Assembly (NCBI RefSeq): GCF_016464385.1
Contig: NZ_JADMLH010000007.1
Coordinates: 343,472-407,471 of the forward strand
Reading direction: 5' to 3'
Source of the DNA: Nucisporomicrobium flavum
GTDB lineage: Bacteria > Actinomycetota > Actinomycetes > Mycobacteriales > Micromonosporaceae
Length of the DNA stretch: 64,000 bases
The number at the start of each line of letters is the position of its first letter. Position 1 is the stretch's first letter. The translations under genes and the position numbers were made by a program. Below the pieces are notes generated by a model. That model saw only the letters and a program-made list of their open reading frames with translations, did no database searches and was not told the origin of the DNA. This document shows positions 56,525 to 64,000 of this stretch, in pieces.

Positions 56525-56890
56525 ATGATCGTCGTCGCAGAGGACCACGAGGACATCCTGTTCGTCCTGCAACGCGCCCTCGAACGCGCGGGCCACGAGG
56601 TGGTCGCCACGACCGACGGCGAGGCCGCGCTGGAGGCGGTCCGCCGGCACCGCCCGGACGTCGTGGTCACCGACGTGGACATGCCCCGGATGACCGGGCT
56701 GGACCTGTGCCGGGCCATCCGCGCCGACGAGCACCTGCGGCACATCCCGGTGGTCCTGGCCAGCGGGTCGCTGCTGCCGGGCGACGAGCGCGCGGCCGAG
56801 GTGGGTGCCACCGCGACGCTGCTCAAGCCGTTCCTGCCGGCCCAGCTCCTGGCGTGCGTCGCGGCGTTGCTGCCGCCACGGCAGGCCTGA
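56525..56890 (+). CDS. Single-domain response regulator
   Basis: A 121-residue receiver domain with no output domain. The acidic pocket is E6-D7, the phospho-acceptor D50 (VVVTDVDMPRMTG), the conserved Ser/Thr in VLASGS and K101 in LLKPF. The ATG has GGAGC upstream. Its 3' end overlaps the end of the convergent histidine-kinase gene by 68 bases. It probably receives phosphate from that kinase and acts by protein contact (inference). Confidence 0.92.
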   Translation: MIVVAEDHEDILFVLQRALERAGHEVVATTDGEAALEAVRRHRPDVVVTDVDMPRMTGLDLCRAIRADEHLRHIPVVLASGSLLPGDERAAEVGATATLLKPFLPAQLLACVAALLPPRQA

Positions 56891-59264
56891 GTACCGGCGC
56901 CCCGGACGACGACGGCGGCGCGGCGGCCCTGGCGGGGGCCTCCGCCACGCAGGGCGGGCGAATTGCGGGCGGCCTCAACGCCTCGCCGACGGCGGGCAGC
57001 GCGGCCGCTTCCGCCTCGGCCCGCTCGGACAGCGCCCGGTCCAGCGCCACCCGATCGTCCCGGTCCGCGCCGGGATCCCCGGCCTCCGGGGCGGCCAGGG
57101 GCAGTGTGAAGTGGAAGCGCGTACCGCCGCCGGGGTTGTCGGCCACCCCGATCGTGCCGCCGTGGCGCTCCACGATGCGCCGGCAGATCGCCAGGCCGAG
57201 GCCGGTGCCTGCGTACCCGGCGGCGGTCCGGGCCCGGTGGAACGACTCGAAGATGGCCGGCTTGTCGTCCGCCGGGATGCCGATGCCGCGGTCGGCCACC
57301 TCGATGCGGGCCCAGCCCGGTTCGGCCGGCCCGGCGGTGACATCGATGCGGGCGGCGCGCCCGGGCGGCACGTACTTGAGGGCGTTGCCGACGAGGTTGT
57401 CGAGCACGTGCCGCAGCATCGCGGGGTCCGCGCGCACCTCGGGCAGCGGGCCCACGTACACGTCGGGCGGCGGGCCGGCGCCCGGCCGCACGTGCTCGGT
57501 GCGCTGCGCGACCACCTCCGCGACCAGCGGGCCCAGCGGGACGTTCCGCGGGGTGAGCGGGGCGTCCCGCGACGTCGTGTACGCCAGCAGCGTGTCGATC
57601 AGCGCCGCCATCCGGTCCACCGCGTTCATGATCCGGTCGAGCGCGGCCCGCACCTCGGTGACCTCCGGGCCCGGCGGCGCGTCGGCCAGCTCGTCGCCGG
57701 CGGTCTCGCAGTGCCCGCGGATGACCGCCAGCGGCGCCTTGAGGTCGTGCGCCACCACGCCGGCGAAGACGGCCAGGTCGTTCTCGTACCGGCGCAGCTC
57801 GGTGATGTCGTGGAACACCGCGACGGCGCCGTGCTGCCCCGCGCTGGGGTCGAGCGGGCGCCCGTCGACGCTGATCAGGATGCCGTCCGGGCGCTGCTCG
57901 TTGCGGATGAGCATCTCGACGCCGTCCGACACCTCCCCCTGCAGGGCGCGCACCAGCGGCATGTCCTCCAGCGGGAAGGGCGTACGGCCGTCCGGGCGGA
58001 AGATGCCGTAGTGCGCCTGCCAGTCGTCCGGCCGGTCGGCGTCGACGGCCACGCCGAGCAGCGCCTTGGCCGCGGGGTTGTGCAGCAGGAACGCGCCGTT
58101 CTCGTCCACCACCCCGACGCCGTCGCCGAGGCTGGCCATGATCGCACCGAGCAGGCCCGCCTGCCGGCGGCTCTCCGCCTCGGCCGACCGGAGCTCCGCC
58201 GTCGCCACGAGCACCTGCTCCCGGGCGCGGGACCGGCCCGTCGCGAGTACCCACACGAGCACGGCCAGCATGAGCGTGAGGAGGATGCCGCCGAGCAGCA
58301 CGGTGGTCGGCGTGCCGTTGCGGGCGCCGGGCAGCCGGTGCGAGTCCGCGCCGGTCAGCAGCGTCCACTGGTGGTCCGCCACCGGGAAGGTCGCCTGCCG
58401 TTCGAGATCACGCCGGCCGGGGGCGTCGTACGCGGCCACCTTGAGGCGCTGGCCCTGGCCGTCGGTCGCGTACAGCTCGCCGTCGAGCAGGCCCTGGCTG
58501 GCGGTGCCGAGCACGCCGCCGAGGAAGTCCTGCCCGCGCAGCCCCATGGCGACCCAGCCCTGGAAACTCGGCAGGTCGCCGTCGCCGGCGGGCGCGGTGA
58601 AGACGGGCGCGACGAAGATGAACGACAGCTGCCGGTGGATCAGGGGCACGTTCCGGTCGCGCAGCAGCACGTACGCGTCCGACACGGTGGGCCGGCCGGT
58701 TCGGCGTGCCTCCAGCAGCGCGGCGGCACCCTCGGGCGCGGACGCCACGTCGATACCGGAGGCGACGGCGGCGCTGTTGTTGAGGGTGCGCTGGAAGATC
58801 GAGAAGAGGTGCAGGTCCGGGTCGCCGCGCGGCTGCAGGGTGAGCCCGTCCGCGCCGCGGGAGCGCCAGAACCGCTCGGTCTCCTCGATCTCGCCGGAGG
58901 GCGTCGCGACGACGAACGCCACCGACGTGGCACCGACCAGCCCGGCCGTCTCGAGGGGCGCGGTGGCGGCGGCGAAGTCCCCGGCGGTGAGCCTCGTGTT
59001 CGTGCCCAGCCCGGCAGCCACGGCCTGCATGAGGTCCCGGTACCGGCCGGTCTCGGCGGTGACGGCGGCGCGGGCCACGGCCGTCCGCTGGTCCATCACC
59101 CGGGCCGCGGCGGCGCGCTGGTCGTCGTGCAGCGCGCCGACGGTACGCAGCGTGACGGCGAGCCCGATGACGAGTACGGCAGCGGCGAGCAGCGGACCGG
59201 CGAGGCGCGCTCGCCGCGTCTCACCGTGCGCGATGGTCCCCCTGCTCCCCACTGAACGGAGCAT
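56823..59264 (-). CDS. CHASE-PAS hybrid sensor histidine kinase
   Basis: An 813-residue membrane kinase. An N-terminal helix (about 20-40) and one near 330 flank a CHASE-type extracytoplasmic sensor. A PAS domain (about 385-490) precedes the HisKA box HDLKAPLAVIRGH near 507 and HATPase motifs DNLVGNALKYV, DRGIGIP and GTGLGLAI. The C-terminal ~90 residues are Ala/Pro-rich and overlap the receiver gene on the other strand. CHASE domains often bind small adenine-like or peptide ligands. The start ATG at 59264 lacks a clear ribosome site. Confidence 0.9.
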   Translation of the reverse strand: MLRSVGSRGTIAHGETRRARLAGPLLAAAVLVIGLAVTLRTVGALHDDQRAAAARVMDQRTAVARAAVTAETGRYRDLMQAVAAGLGTNTRLTAGDFAAATAPLETAGLVGATSVAFVVATPSGEIEETERFWRSRGADGLTLQPRGDPDLHLFSIFQRTLNNSAAVASGIDVASAPEGAAALLEARRTGRPTVSDAYVLLRDRNVPLIHRQLSFIFVAPVFTAPAGDGDLPSFQGWVAMGLRGQDFLGGVLGTASQGLLDGELYATDGQGQRLKVAAYDAPGRRDLERQATFPVADHQWTLLTGADSHRLPGARNGTPTTVLLGGILLTLMLAVLVWVLATGRSRAREQVLVATAELRSAEAESRRQAGLLGAIMASLGDGVGVVDENGAFLLHNPAAKALLGVAVDADRPDDWQAHYGIFRPDGRTPFPLEDMPLVRALQGEVSDGVEMLIRNEQRPDGILISVDGRPLDPSAGQHGAVAVFHDITELRRYENDLAVFAGVVAHDLKAPLAVIRGHCETAGDELADAPPGPEVTEVRAALDRIMNAVDRMAALIDTLLAYTTSRDAPLTPRNVPLGPLVAEVVAQRTEHVRPGAGPPPDVYVGPLPEVRADPAMLRHVLDNLVGNALKYVPPGRAARIDVTAGPAEPGWARIEVADRGIGIPADDKPAIFESFHRARTAAGYAGTGLGLAICRRIVERHGGTIGVADNPGGGTRFHFTLPLAAPEAGDPGADRDDRVALDRALSERAEAEAAALPAVGEALRPPAIRPPCVAEAPARAAAPPSSSGAPVLRPAVAAATPRRTPGAGPAGTA

Positions 59265-59278
59265 AAAACGCAAATCAC

Positions 59279-59306
59279 CCCCGTCGGCGAGGTTCCGCCG
59301 ACGGGG
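59279..59306 (-). terminator. Hairpin terminator of the glucosaminidase gene
   Basis: A perfect 11-bp stem (CCCCGTCGGCG / CGCCGACGGGG) with a 6-base loop lies 16 bases after the glucosaminidase stop and before the histidine-kinase start on the same strand. Confidence 0.8.
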
Positions 59307-59321
59307 ATGAAGATCACTCAC

Positions 59322-60464
59322 TTACTTCCAGGTGTCGTACTGGTACAGGTTCCAGCTCGCCATGATGCCGGTGACCTTCGTGTAGTAGTTCGGGTCGGTG
59401 GCGTACCCGGCCTTCCAGACCTTCCAGATGAACTTGTTGGCGTCGCGGGTGTACTCGAACGCCGGCGCGTACCGGGGGTTCACCCGCAGGAAGCTGCCGT
59501 GGTCGCGGAACGAGTGGCCCTGGGTGGCGTACGTGCGGAACGCCGCCGAGGTCGAGAAGCAGTCGCCCGCCTTCGTGCACTCGTTCGTCCGGTACACGTG
59601 GCAGCCGTTCGCCAGCTTGCCGTACGAGCCGTTCTGGCACTTGATGCCGAAGTAGTTCTTGTCCACCGAGGCGAGGCCGCTGCGGCCCCAGCCGGACTCG
59701 AGGATGGCCTGGGCGATCGTCACCGACGGCGGGACGCCGTACTCGCGCCAGCCGCGCTGCGCGCCGGAAACGGACGCCCGGATGAACTGGTCAGGGGTCA
59801 GCGACACCGTGGGTGCGGGAGCCGACGAGCCGGTGCACGCCGGGAGCGGCCCGGAGTACATGTACCCGTGCGAGATGTAGGTGCCCGCCGACGTCCGGTC
59901 CCACTGCGAGGTGGTGCGCACGGTGCCGGAGACGCTCTGCCCGGTGACCGCGCACGCCAGGTTGACCTTGTCGCCGCTGGCGGCCGTACCGAGCACCGAG
60001 GACGAGGTCGACGGCGCCGAGCGCAGGTTGACCTTGCCTTCGAAGCTCTTGACCGTGCCGACCACGTACCGCTTTCCGGCCGGGGTGGACGGCTTCGCCT
60101 TGACGGGCACGGCGGTGGGCGAGGTCGCGGCGCACCGCGGGGCGGCCTTGGCCGACTTCACGTACGCGTGCGAGATGTACCGCCCGGTGCCGAGCCTGTC
60201 CCAGGCGGTGGTGGTGCGGACGGCGCCGCGGACGTTCTGGCCGGTCACGGTGCACACGACGGTGATCTTCTGCCCGTTGCGCAGCGATCCGACGGCCTTC
60301 GCGGCCAGCGACGGCGCGGAGCGCACCTTCAGCGAGCTCCCCACCTTGATCGTGGCGGTCACCCCGGCGGCACTGGCCACGCCGGGCGCCGCGACCAGCC
60401 CGGCTCCGAGCGCGGCGACCAGCAGCGGCCCGGTGAGCAGTCGTCGGGCGGCGGTGTACGTCAT
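59322..60464 (-). CDS. Secreted SH3-domain N-acetylglucosaminidase (GH73-like)
   Basis: A 380-residue secreted protein: signal peptide (cleavage near 32, ASA/AG), two bacterial SH3 domains (about 35-110 and 130-205, each with VRSAPSL/LRSAPST and TxWDRxxxGxYISHAY/GY) and a C-terminal GH73-like domain from 225. The proposed catalytic Glu is in QAILESGWG near 254, with Tyr/Phe motifs NYFGIKC and SFRDHGSFL. It probably cleaves the glycan backbone of peptidoglycan for cell-wall turnover. Translation may be controlled by an RBS hairpin. Confidence 0.9.
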   Translation of the reverse strand: MTYTAARRLLTGPLLVAALGAGLVAAPGVASAAGVTATIKVGSSLKVRSAPSLAAKAVGSLRNGQKITVVCTVTGQNVRGAVRTTTAWDRLGTGRYISHAYVKSAKAAPRCAATSPTAVPVKAKPSTPAGKRYVVGTVKSFEGKVNLRSAPSTSSSVLGTAASGDKVNLACAVTGQSVSGTVRTTSQWDRTSAGTYISHGYMYSGPLPACTGSSAPAPTVSLTPDQFIRASVSGAQRGWREYGVPPSVTIAQAILESGWGRSGLASVDKNYFGIKCQNGSYGKLANGCHVYRTNECTKAGDCFSTSAAFRTYATQGHSFRDHGSFLRVNPRYAPAFEYTRDANKFIWKVWKAGYATDPNYYTKVTGIMASWNLYQYDTWK

Positions 60465-60481
60465 CTATGTCCCCTCCATAG
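60465..60481 (-). promoter_or_regulatory. Ribosome-binding-site hairpin before the glucosaminidase gene
   Basis: On the minus strand CTATG-GAGGGGA-CATAG folds as a 5-bp stem that holds the ribosome-binding sequence GAGGGG in the loop, immediately before the ATG at 60464. It could set or modulate initiation. Confidence 0.55.
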
Positions 60482-60669
60482 CGGCGTCGGCGTCCGTGCT
60501 TCGGCTCCGTTAGAAGGTCTCGGCGGGCCGTTGCGGGCCCAGGCACCGCCGGGGTGCAGTCGAGTTGCCGCTCCTTTCCTCCCGGGATCCGCGCCGGTCC
60601 GCGCTTGAAATTCACGCCGAATGGGCATTGCGGGACCGCCCCGCAGTGACGTTCAGGAGGAAACCGCCC
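60482..60669. other. Long GC-rich leader between glucosaminidase and PAP2 genes
   Basis: These 188 bases have no gene. On the minus strand they include GCACC/GGTGC and GGGCC/GGCCC small hairpins and TTCTAACGGAGCCGAA. I do not recognise a known riboswitch class. They must also contain the promoter of the divergent PAP2 gene, whose GGAGGAAA ribosome site is at about 60656. Confidence 0.5.
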
Positions 60670-61614
60670 ATGACGGCCCTGGCCTCGCGCCCCGCCCCCG
60701 CCGCCGAAGCCCCCAGCCCGCGCCGGGGAGTCAGCCACGTGCTGGCGCACGCCCTCGTCGGCGTGCTGGCGGCCCTGGGCGTGGCAGCCGTCTACTACGC
60801 CTGCGTGCGGACGCCGCTCGGCCAGACGATCGACACGCTGGTCATGCGCGGCGCCGACGTGCAGCACCCACGCGTCGTGCAGGTTCTGGACCGGGCGCTG
60901 AACGGCACGACCCTGGTCAGCCTCGTGGCCATCTGCCTCGCGGCCGCGGCGATCGGCGTGGTCCGCCGCCGCGCCGACCTGGCCTTCGCCGCGGCGGTCC
61001 TGGTGCTCGGCGCCAACGCCAGCACCCGGCTGCTCAAGACCCACCTGGCCCGGCCCGACCTGGACGGCTTCCCCGCGCCGAACTCGTTCCCGAGCGGGCA
61101 CACCACCGCGGCCGCCTCGGTGGCGTTCGCGCTGATCCTGGTGCTGCCGTTCGCCATCCGCGGCACCGTCGCGCTGATCGGGGCGGCGTACGTCACGATC
61201 ATCGCCGTGGCCACCGTCTGGGCCGAGTGGCACCGCCCGAGCGACACCGTCGCGGCCCTGCTGGTCGTCCTCGCGTGGAGCGCGCTCGCGTCGACGATCG
61301 TGCGCGCCCGCCGCGTCCGCATCACCGGCGTGACCGCCCGCCCCAACCGCCTCGCCATGCTGCTGTTCACCGTGACAGGCGCGATCAGCTCGGTCGCCGC
61401 GCTGCTCGGCCTCGGCGCGGTCGCGCTCTCCGAGCGGGTCGTCCCCGACCTGGTCTCCGGCCGGTTCGCCTTCGCGGCCGGCACCGCGGCGGTCACGGCC
61501 GCGGTCGCCGGAACCTTCGCGGTCTGGGTCCGCCTCGCCGCGGGCGACCAGCCCTCCACCCCGGACGCTGCCCCGGTCCCCGCCTCGGCCCAGTCCGGAC
61601 CCCTCACCGACTGA
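60670..61614 (+). CDS. PAP2-family phosphatase, membrane protein
   Basis: A 314-residue integral membrane protein of the PAP2 superfamily. The three phosphatase motifs are K-x6-RP in LKTHLARP near 120, PSGH in NSFPSGHTT near 135, and the third motif ending in H-x3-D in WAEWHRPSD near 190. It probably dephosphorylates lipid phosphates or undecaprenyl pyrophosphate. The ATG at 60670 has GGAGGAAA upstream. It is followed 19 bases later by a general stress protein gene, suggesting one transcript. Confidence 0.92.
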   Translation: MTALASRPAPAAEAPSPRRGVSHVLAHALVGVLAALGVAAVYYACVRTPLGQTIDTLVMRGADVQHPRVVQVLDRALNGTTLVSLVAICLAAAAIGVVRRRADLAFAAAVLVLGANASTRLLKTHLARPDLDGFPAPNSFPSGHTTAAASVAFALILVLPFAIRGTVALIGAAYVTIIAVATVWAEWHRPSDTVAALLVVLAWSALASTIVRARRVRITGVTARPNRLAMLLFTVTGAISSVAALLGLGAVALSERVVPDLVSGRFAFAAGTAAVTAAVAGTFAVWVRLAAGDQPSTPDAAPVPASAQSGPLTD

Positions 61615-61632
61615 CACCCTGGAGGAGCCACC

Positions 61633-62205
61633 ATGACCACCCCGACCCCGGAACCGGGAATGCCCGGCACGTCCGGCACCGTCCCGCCCGGCCCGGCCGG
61701 CGTACCGGCCACCCCCGCCGCCGACCCCACGGCCCGGAGCACCATGCCCGGCGCCACCGTCCAGATGGCCACGTACCCGAACTACGCGCTGGCCCAGCAG
61801 GCGGTGGACTACCTGTCGGACAACAAGTTCCCCGTCGAACGGACCAGCATCGTCGGCACCGACCTGCGCCTCGTGGAGAACGTCCTCGGCCGCATGACCA
61901 CCGCCCGCGCCGCGCTCGCGGGCGCGGCCAGCGGCGCCTGGTTCGGCCTGTTCATCGGCCTGTTCTTCGGCATCTTCAGCGACTCCAACTGGGTCGGCGT
62001 GATCCTGCTCGGCCTCATCATCGGCGGCATCTGGGGTGCCGTCTTCGGCGCGATCGCCCAGGCCATGACCGGCGGCCGCCGCGACTTCTCGTCGCGCAGC
62101 AGCCTGCAGGCCGCCCAGTACGCGGTGGTCGTCGAGGCGGAGGTCGCGGACGGGGCACGGCAGCTGCTCACCCGGCTGAACTGGCAGAACAGCGGCGCCA
62201 GCTGA
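61633..62205 (+). CDS. General stress protein 17M-like membrane protein
   Basis: A 190-residue protein. A Pro/Thr-rich N-terminal tail (1-40) leads to the general-stress-protein-17M/YflT-type domain: VQMATYPNYALAQQAVDYLSD, then VERTSIVGTDLR. Two Gly-rich membrane helices follow (about 92-118 and 122-145), and a closing beta strand AAQYAVVVEAEV. Homologues in Bacillus belong to the sigma-B regulon; here too a stress role fits the abundance of sigma-B/F parts in the window (inference). GGAGG precedes the ATG. Confidence 0.9.
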   Translation: MTTPTPEPGMPGTSGTVPPGPAGVPATPAADPTARSTMPGATVQMATYPNYALAQQAVDYLSDNKFPVERTSIVGTDLRLVENVLGRMTTARAALAGAASGAWFGLFIGLFFGIFSDSNWVGVILLGLIIGGIWGAVFGAIAQAMTGGRRDFSSRSSLQAAQYAVVVEAEVADGARQLLTRLNWQNSGAS

Positions 62206-62221
62206 CCGGCTCCCGCATCGG

Positions 62222-62252
62222 CGCGCCGTCCCTGCTCGTCAGGGGCGGCGCG
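62222..62252. terminator. Bidirectional terminator between stress protein and TetR genes
   Basis: A 13-bp stem (CGCGCCGTCCCTG / CAGGGGCGGCGCG) including one wobble pair, with a 5-base loop, lies between convergent stops. Confidence 0.8.
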
Positions 62253-62269
62253 TCCGTCGTCGGCCGGGG

Positions 62270-62878
62270 TCAGGAGCGCCGGGCGGCGACCGCGACGCCG
62301 GCCCGGGCGTACCGTTCGGCGATGTCCTCCGTGGCCGGGGACCGCATGACCGCGAGTTCGTAGAAGATCGGCGCGCACGAGGCGATGAGGACGGTCCGGG
62401 CATCGACGTTCCCGGCGGCTTCGCCCCGGCGCGCGGCGCGTTCGACGGCGACGGCCGCGCGGGCGTAGCGGTCCTCCCAGAACGACCGGAGCGCCCGGGC
62501 CGCCGCCGGTGAGCGGAACGACGCCGCGATGAGGGCCCGGGTGATCGACGGGTCCTCGGTCAGGGCGGCGACGATCTGGCGGTTGATGCCGGTCAGGTCG
62601 CCGAGGAGCGTGCCGGTGTCCGGTGGCTCCCACGTCTGTTCACGGGCGGCGTCGAGGGAGTCGGCGAGCAGGCTGCCGGTGTCCCGCCAGCGGCGGTAGA
62701 CCGTCGTGCGGTGCACTCCGGAGCGCGCGGCCACGGCGTCCACCGTCAGGGCCTCGTACCCCTCTTCGAGCAGCAGCGACGTCACGGCGTCGAGCACGCG
62801 CTCCCGCGTGCGGGCCGTGCGGCCGCCCGGCCGGGCCGCACCCGGGCGCGTGGAACGGGCTTGCGCGTCGGATGACAT
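62270..62878 (-). CDS. TetR-family repressor
   Basis: A 202-residue regulator. The N-terminal helix-turn-helix reads RERVLDAVTSLLLEEGYEALTVDAVAARSGVHRTTVYRRWRD at about 24-65; the C-terminal helical core binds an unknown ligand. It is divergent from a streptogramin-lyase homologue, and the 41-base gap holds a good inverted-repeat operator. It most likely represses both genes until the ligand, plausibly an antibiotic, is present (inference). Confidence 0.92.
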   Translation of the reverse strand: MSSDAQARSTRPGAARPGGRTARTRERVLDAVTSLLLEEGYEALTVDAVAARSGVHRTTVYRRWRDTGSLLADSLDAAREQTWEPPDTGTLLGDLTGINRQIVAALTEDPSITRALIAASFRSPAAARALRSFWEDRYARAAVAVERAARRGEAAGNVDARTVLIASCAPIFYELAVMRSPATEDIAERYARAGVAVAARRS

Positions 62879-62883
62879 GTGGT

Positions 62884-62905
62884 TAATGCTACAGATGTAG
62901 CGTTA
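62884..62905. promoter_or_regulatory. TetR operator candidate
   Basis: TAATGCTACA-GA-TGTAGCGTTA: two 10-base arms with one mismatch and a 2-base spacer, centred between the divergent TetR and lyase-like genes, 6 bases before one start and 15 before the other. Confidence 0.8.
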
Positions 62906-62919
62906 GAAGGAGGAGGCCC

Positions 62920-63810
62920 ATGTCGTCACTCCGGCCGGAGATGTGCCGCGAGGTGGTCCTGCCGCCGGGCTGGGCACCGTACGCGCTGGCCCGAGATGCC
63001 ACCGGCGCCCTGTGGACGACGGTCCTGGATCCGCCGGGACTCGCCCGCATGCTGCCGGGCGGCGGGTTCGAGCACGAGGCGCTCCCGCCGGGCGAGGGCC
63101 GGCCGATGCTGCTGACCGTCGCAGCCGACGGCGCGCTCTGGTGCACCAGGAGTGACGATCGGCTGACCAGGCGGGACGCCTCGGGCGGCCGTACTGTGAT
63201 CGACCTGGAGCCCGGATCGGCGCCCTACGGCATCGCCGCCGCCCCCGGCGGTGACGTCTGGTTCACCGCACCGGGGCGCAACCGGATCGGCCGGGTCACC
63301 GCGGCGGGCACCGTCACGTCGGTCGATCTGCCGGTCGCGGACGCCCGGGCGGCGATGCTCACCGTCGACGCAGACGGCCGGCCCTGGGCCGCGCTCAACG
63401 CCGCCGGCGCCCTCGCCTGCGTGCGCGACGGCACGGTGCGGCTCGTCGAGCTCCCCGCCGGCCGGGCCCCGGCCGCGCCCGTCGGCGTCGCGGCCTCCGC
63501 TGCGGGCGTCTGGTACGCGGACATCGCCGGCGGTTGCGTCGGTCGCGTCGACCCGTCCGGCTCGGTGGAGCGGATCGAGTTCGCCGACGCCGCCTGCCGG
63601 CCGCACGCCGTCGCGGTGGACACCGACGGCGCGTGCTGGGTGACGCTGTGGGGCTCCGGCCAGGTGGCCCGGGTCTCCGCCGACGGTGAGATCACCCTCG
63701 GCGACCTGCCCGGCAAGGAGCCGCACGGACTGTGGGTCGAGGAGTCCCGGGTGTGGGTCGCGATGGAGAGCGGTTCCCTGGTCGCGATCGAGAAGAGCGT
63801 GGTCGCCTGA
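62920..63810 (+). CDS. Virginiamycin B lyase (Vgb)-like streptogramin lyase
   Basis: A 296-residue seven-bladed beta-propeller of the Vgb family, close in length to staphylococcal Vgb (299). Blade motifs such as PYGIAAAPGGDVWFTAPGRNRIGRV repeat along it. The residues matching the catalytic His228, Glu268 and His270 of Vgb are H229 (RPHAVAVD), E267 and H269 (KEPHGLW). Vgb linearises type B streptogramins by an elimination reaction. With a TetR repressor and operator next to it, resistance or antibiotic metabolism is likely. Related propellers of other function also carry such motifs. Confidence 0.87.
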   Translation: MSSLRPEMCREVVLPPGWAPYALARDATGALWTTVLDPPGLARMLPGGGFEHEALPPGEGRPMLLTVAADGALWCTRSDDRLTRRDASGGRTVIDLEPGSAPYGIAAAPGGDVWFTAPGRNRIGRVTAAGTVTSVDLPVADARAAMLTVDADGRPWAALNAAGALACVRDGTVRLVELPAGRAPAAPVGVAASAAGVWYADIAGGCVGRVDPSGSVERIEFADAACRPHAVAVDTDGACWVTLWGSGQVARVSADGEITLGDLPGKEPHGLWVEESRVWVAMESGSLVAIEKSVVA

Positions 63811-63831
63811 GCCAGGAGGTCGCCGACACGG

Positions 63832-63862
63832 CGAACGCCGGCTCCCAGGGGGCCGGCGTTCG
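63832..63862. terminator. Hairpin terminator between the lyase-like and sigma-factor genes
   Basis: A perfect 11-bp stem (CGAACGCCGGC / GCCGGCGTTCG) with a 9-base loop lies between two convergent stop codons. Confidence 0.85.
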
Positions 63863-63876
63863 TGGCGTCGTACGGG

Positions 63877-64000
63877 TCAGAGGGTCTCGGCGGCGAGCTG
63901 GGTGCGCAGCTTGGTCAGGGCCTTGGTGAGCAGGCGGCTGACGTGCATCTGGGAGATGCCGATCTGCTCGGCGATCTGCGACTGGGTCAGGTTGCCGTAG
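63877..64000 (-). CDS. Second sigma-B/F-type sigma factor (3' end only)
   Basis: Only the last 40 residues are inside the window. They form the region 4 helix-turn-helix YGNLTQSQIAEQIGISQMHVSRLL followed by a Lys/Leu tail and the stop at 63877. The recognition-helix residues (ISQMHVSRLL) match those of the sigma-STAS factor at 21049, so the two should read similar promoters. No STAS domain follows region 4 here. Confidence 0.87.
   Translation of the reverse strand, partial: YGNLTQSQIAEQIGISQMHVSRLLTKALTKLRTQLAAETL

Noticed and set aside
60465..60669. Cyclic di-AMP (ydaO-type) riboswitch before the wall hydrolase
   Set aside because: The conserved GGGGGACCCA and GGGGTGAATCC-type segments are absent; reported only as an unassigned leader.

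Overview
The window looks like a chromosomal segment from a high-GC actinobacterium. The evidence is the very GC-rich sequence, the many GTG and occasional TTG starts, tight start/stop overlaps, sigma-B/F-type sigma factors, a SecA2, DksA/TraR-like zinc-finger proteins and an aerobic-type cobalamin operon. Several families (DUF3500, a DUF6401-like protein, STAS/ATPase fusions) suggest a Micromonosporaceae/Actinoplanes-type organism, but that placement is inference. No tRNA, rRNA, insertion sequence, prophage or CRISPR array was seen. The window opens inside a Clp ATPase gene and closes inside a second sigma-B/F-type gene.

Layout. (1) 1-6.1 kb: the 5' part of a ClpC-like ATPase gene, a small NYN/PIN-like protein, then a four-gene run built around a soluble FtsK/SpoIIIE ATPase with coiled-coil partners and a membrane protein. 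(2) 6.1-7.8 kb: a JmjC/cupin oxygenase coupled to a tiny gene made of four 69-bp repeats. (3) 7.8-15 kb: two DUF72 genes, a class IV aminotransferase, a DksA/TraR protein with a sigma-F-type promoter, a kinase-like protein with an eroded P-loop, an orphan winged-helix regulator, an ankyrin protein and a DUF3500 protein. (4) 15-22 kb: SecA2, an ABC exporter and a partner-switching cluster (two STAS-ATPase fusions, a PAS-like fragment and a sigma factor carrying its own STAS domain). (5) 22.4-33 kb: an extreme Pro/Gly/Ala-rich repeat protein, a CDGSH/iron-redox pair, an SGNH hydrolase, a dehalogenase-like hydrolase, a GCS2 ligase and a UvrA-like ATPase. (6) 33.2-37.8 kb: a cobalamin operon (chelatase, CobO, CobB, CbiG/CobE-like) behind a cobalamin riboswitch. 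(7) 37.8-51.6 kb: gluconokinase, an ArsR/SRPBCC pair divergent from a glycosyltransferase, citrate synthase, a GGDEF-EAL protein, exonuclease III, and a SpoIIE phosphatase coupled to a CarH-like B12 domain. (8) 51.6-64 kb: HrpA, an aldo/keto reductase, a response regulator converging on a CHASE histidine kinase, an SH3 glucosaminidase, PAP2, a general-stress protein, and a TetR divergent from a streptogramin-lyase homologue.

Themes. Stress signalling recurs: two sigma-B/F-type factors, two fused STAS/ATPase regulators, a PP2C phosphatase, a general-stress protein and a sigma-F-like promoter. All three STAS domains lack the usual phosphorylatable serine. Cobalamin appears both as a product (riboswitch plus operon) and as a probable sensory cofactor (CarH-like Wx9EH domain). 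The most promising undescribed systems are the oxygenase plus repeat-peptide pair, the FtsK-like cassette, and the B12-domain/SpoIIE pair.
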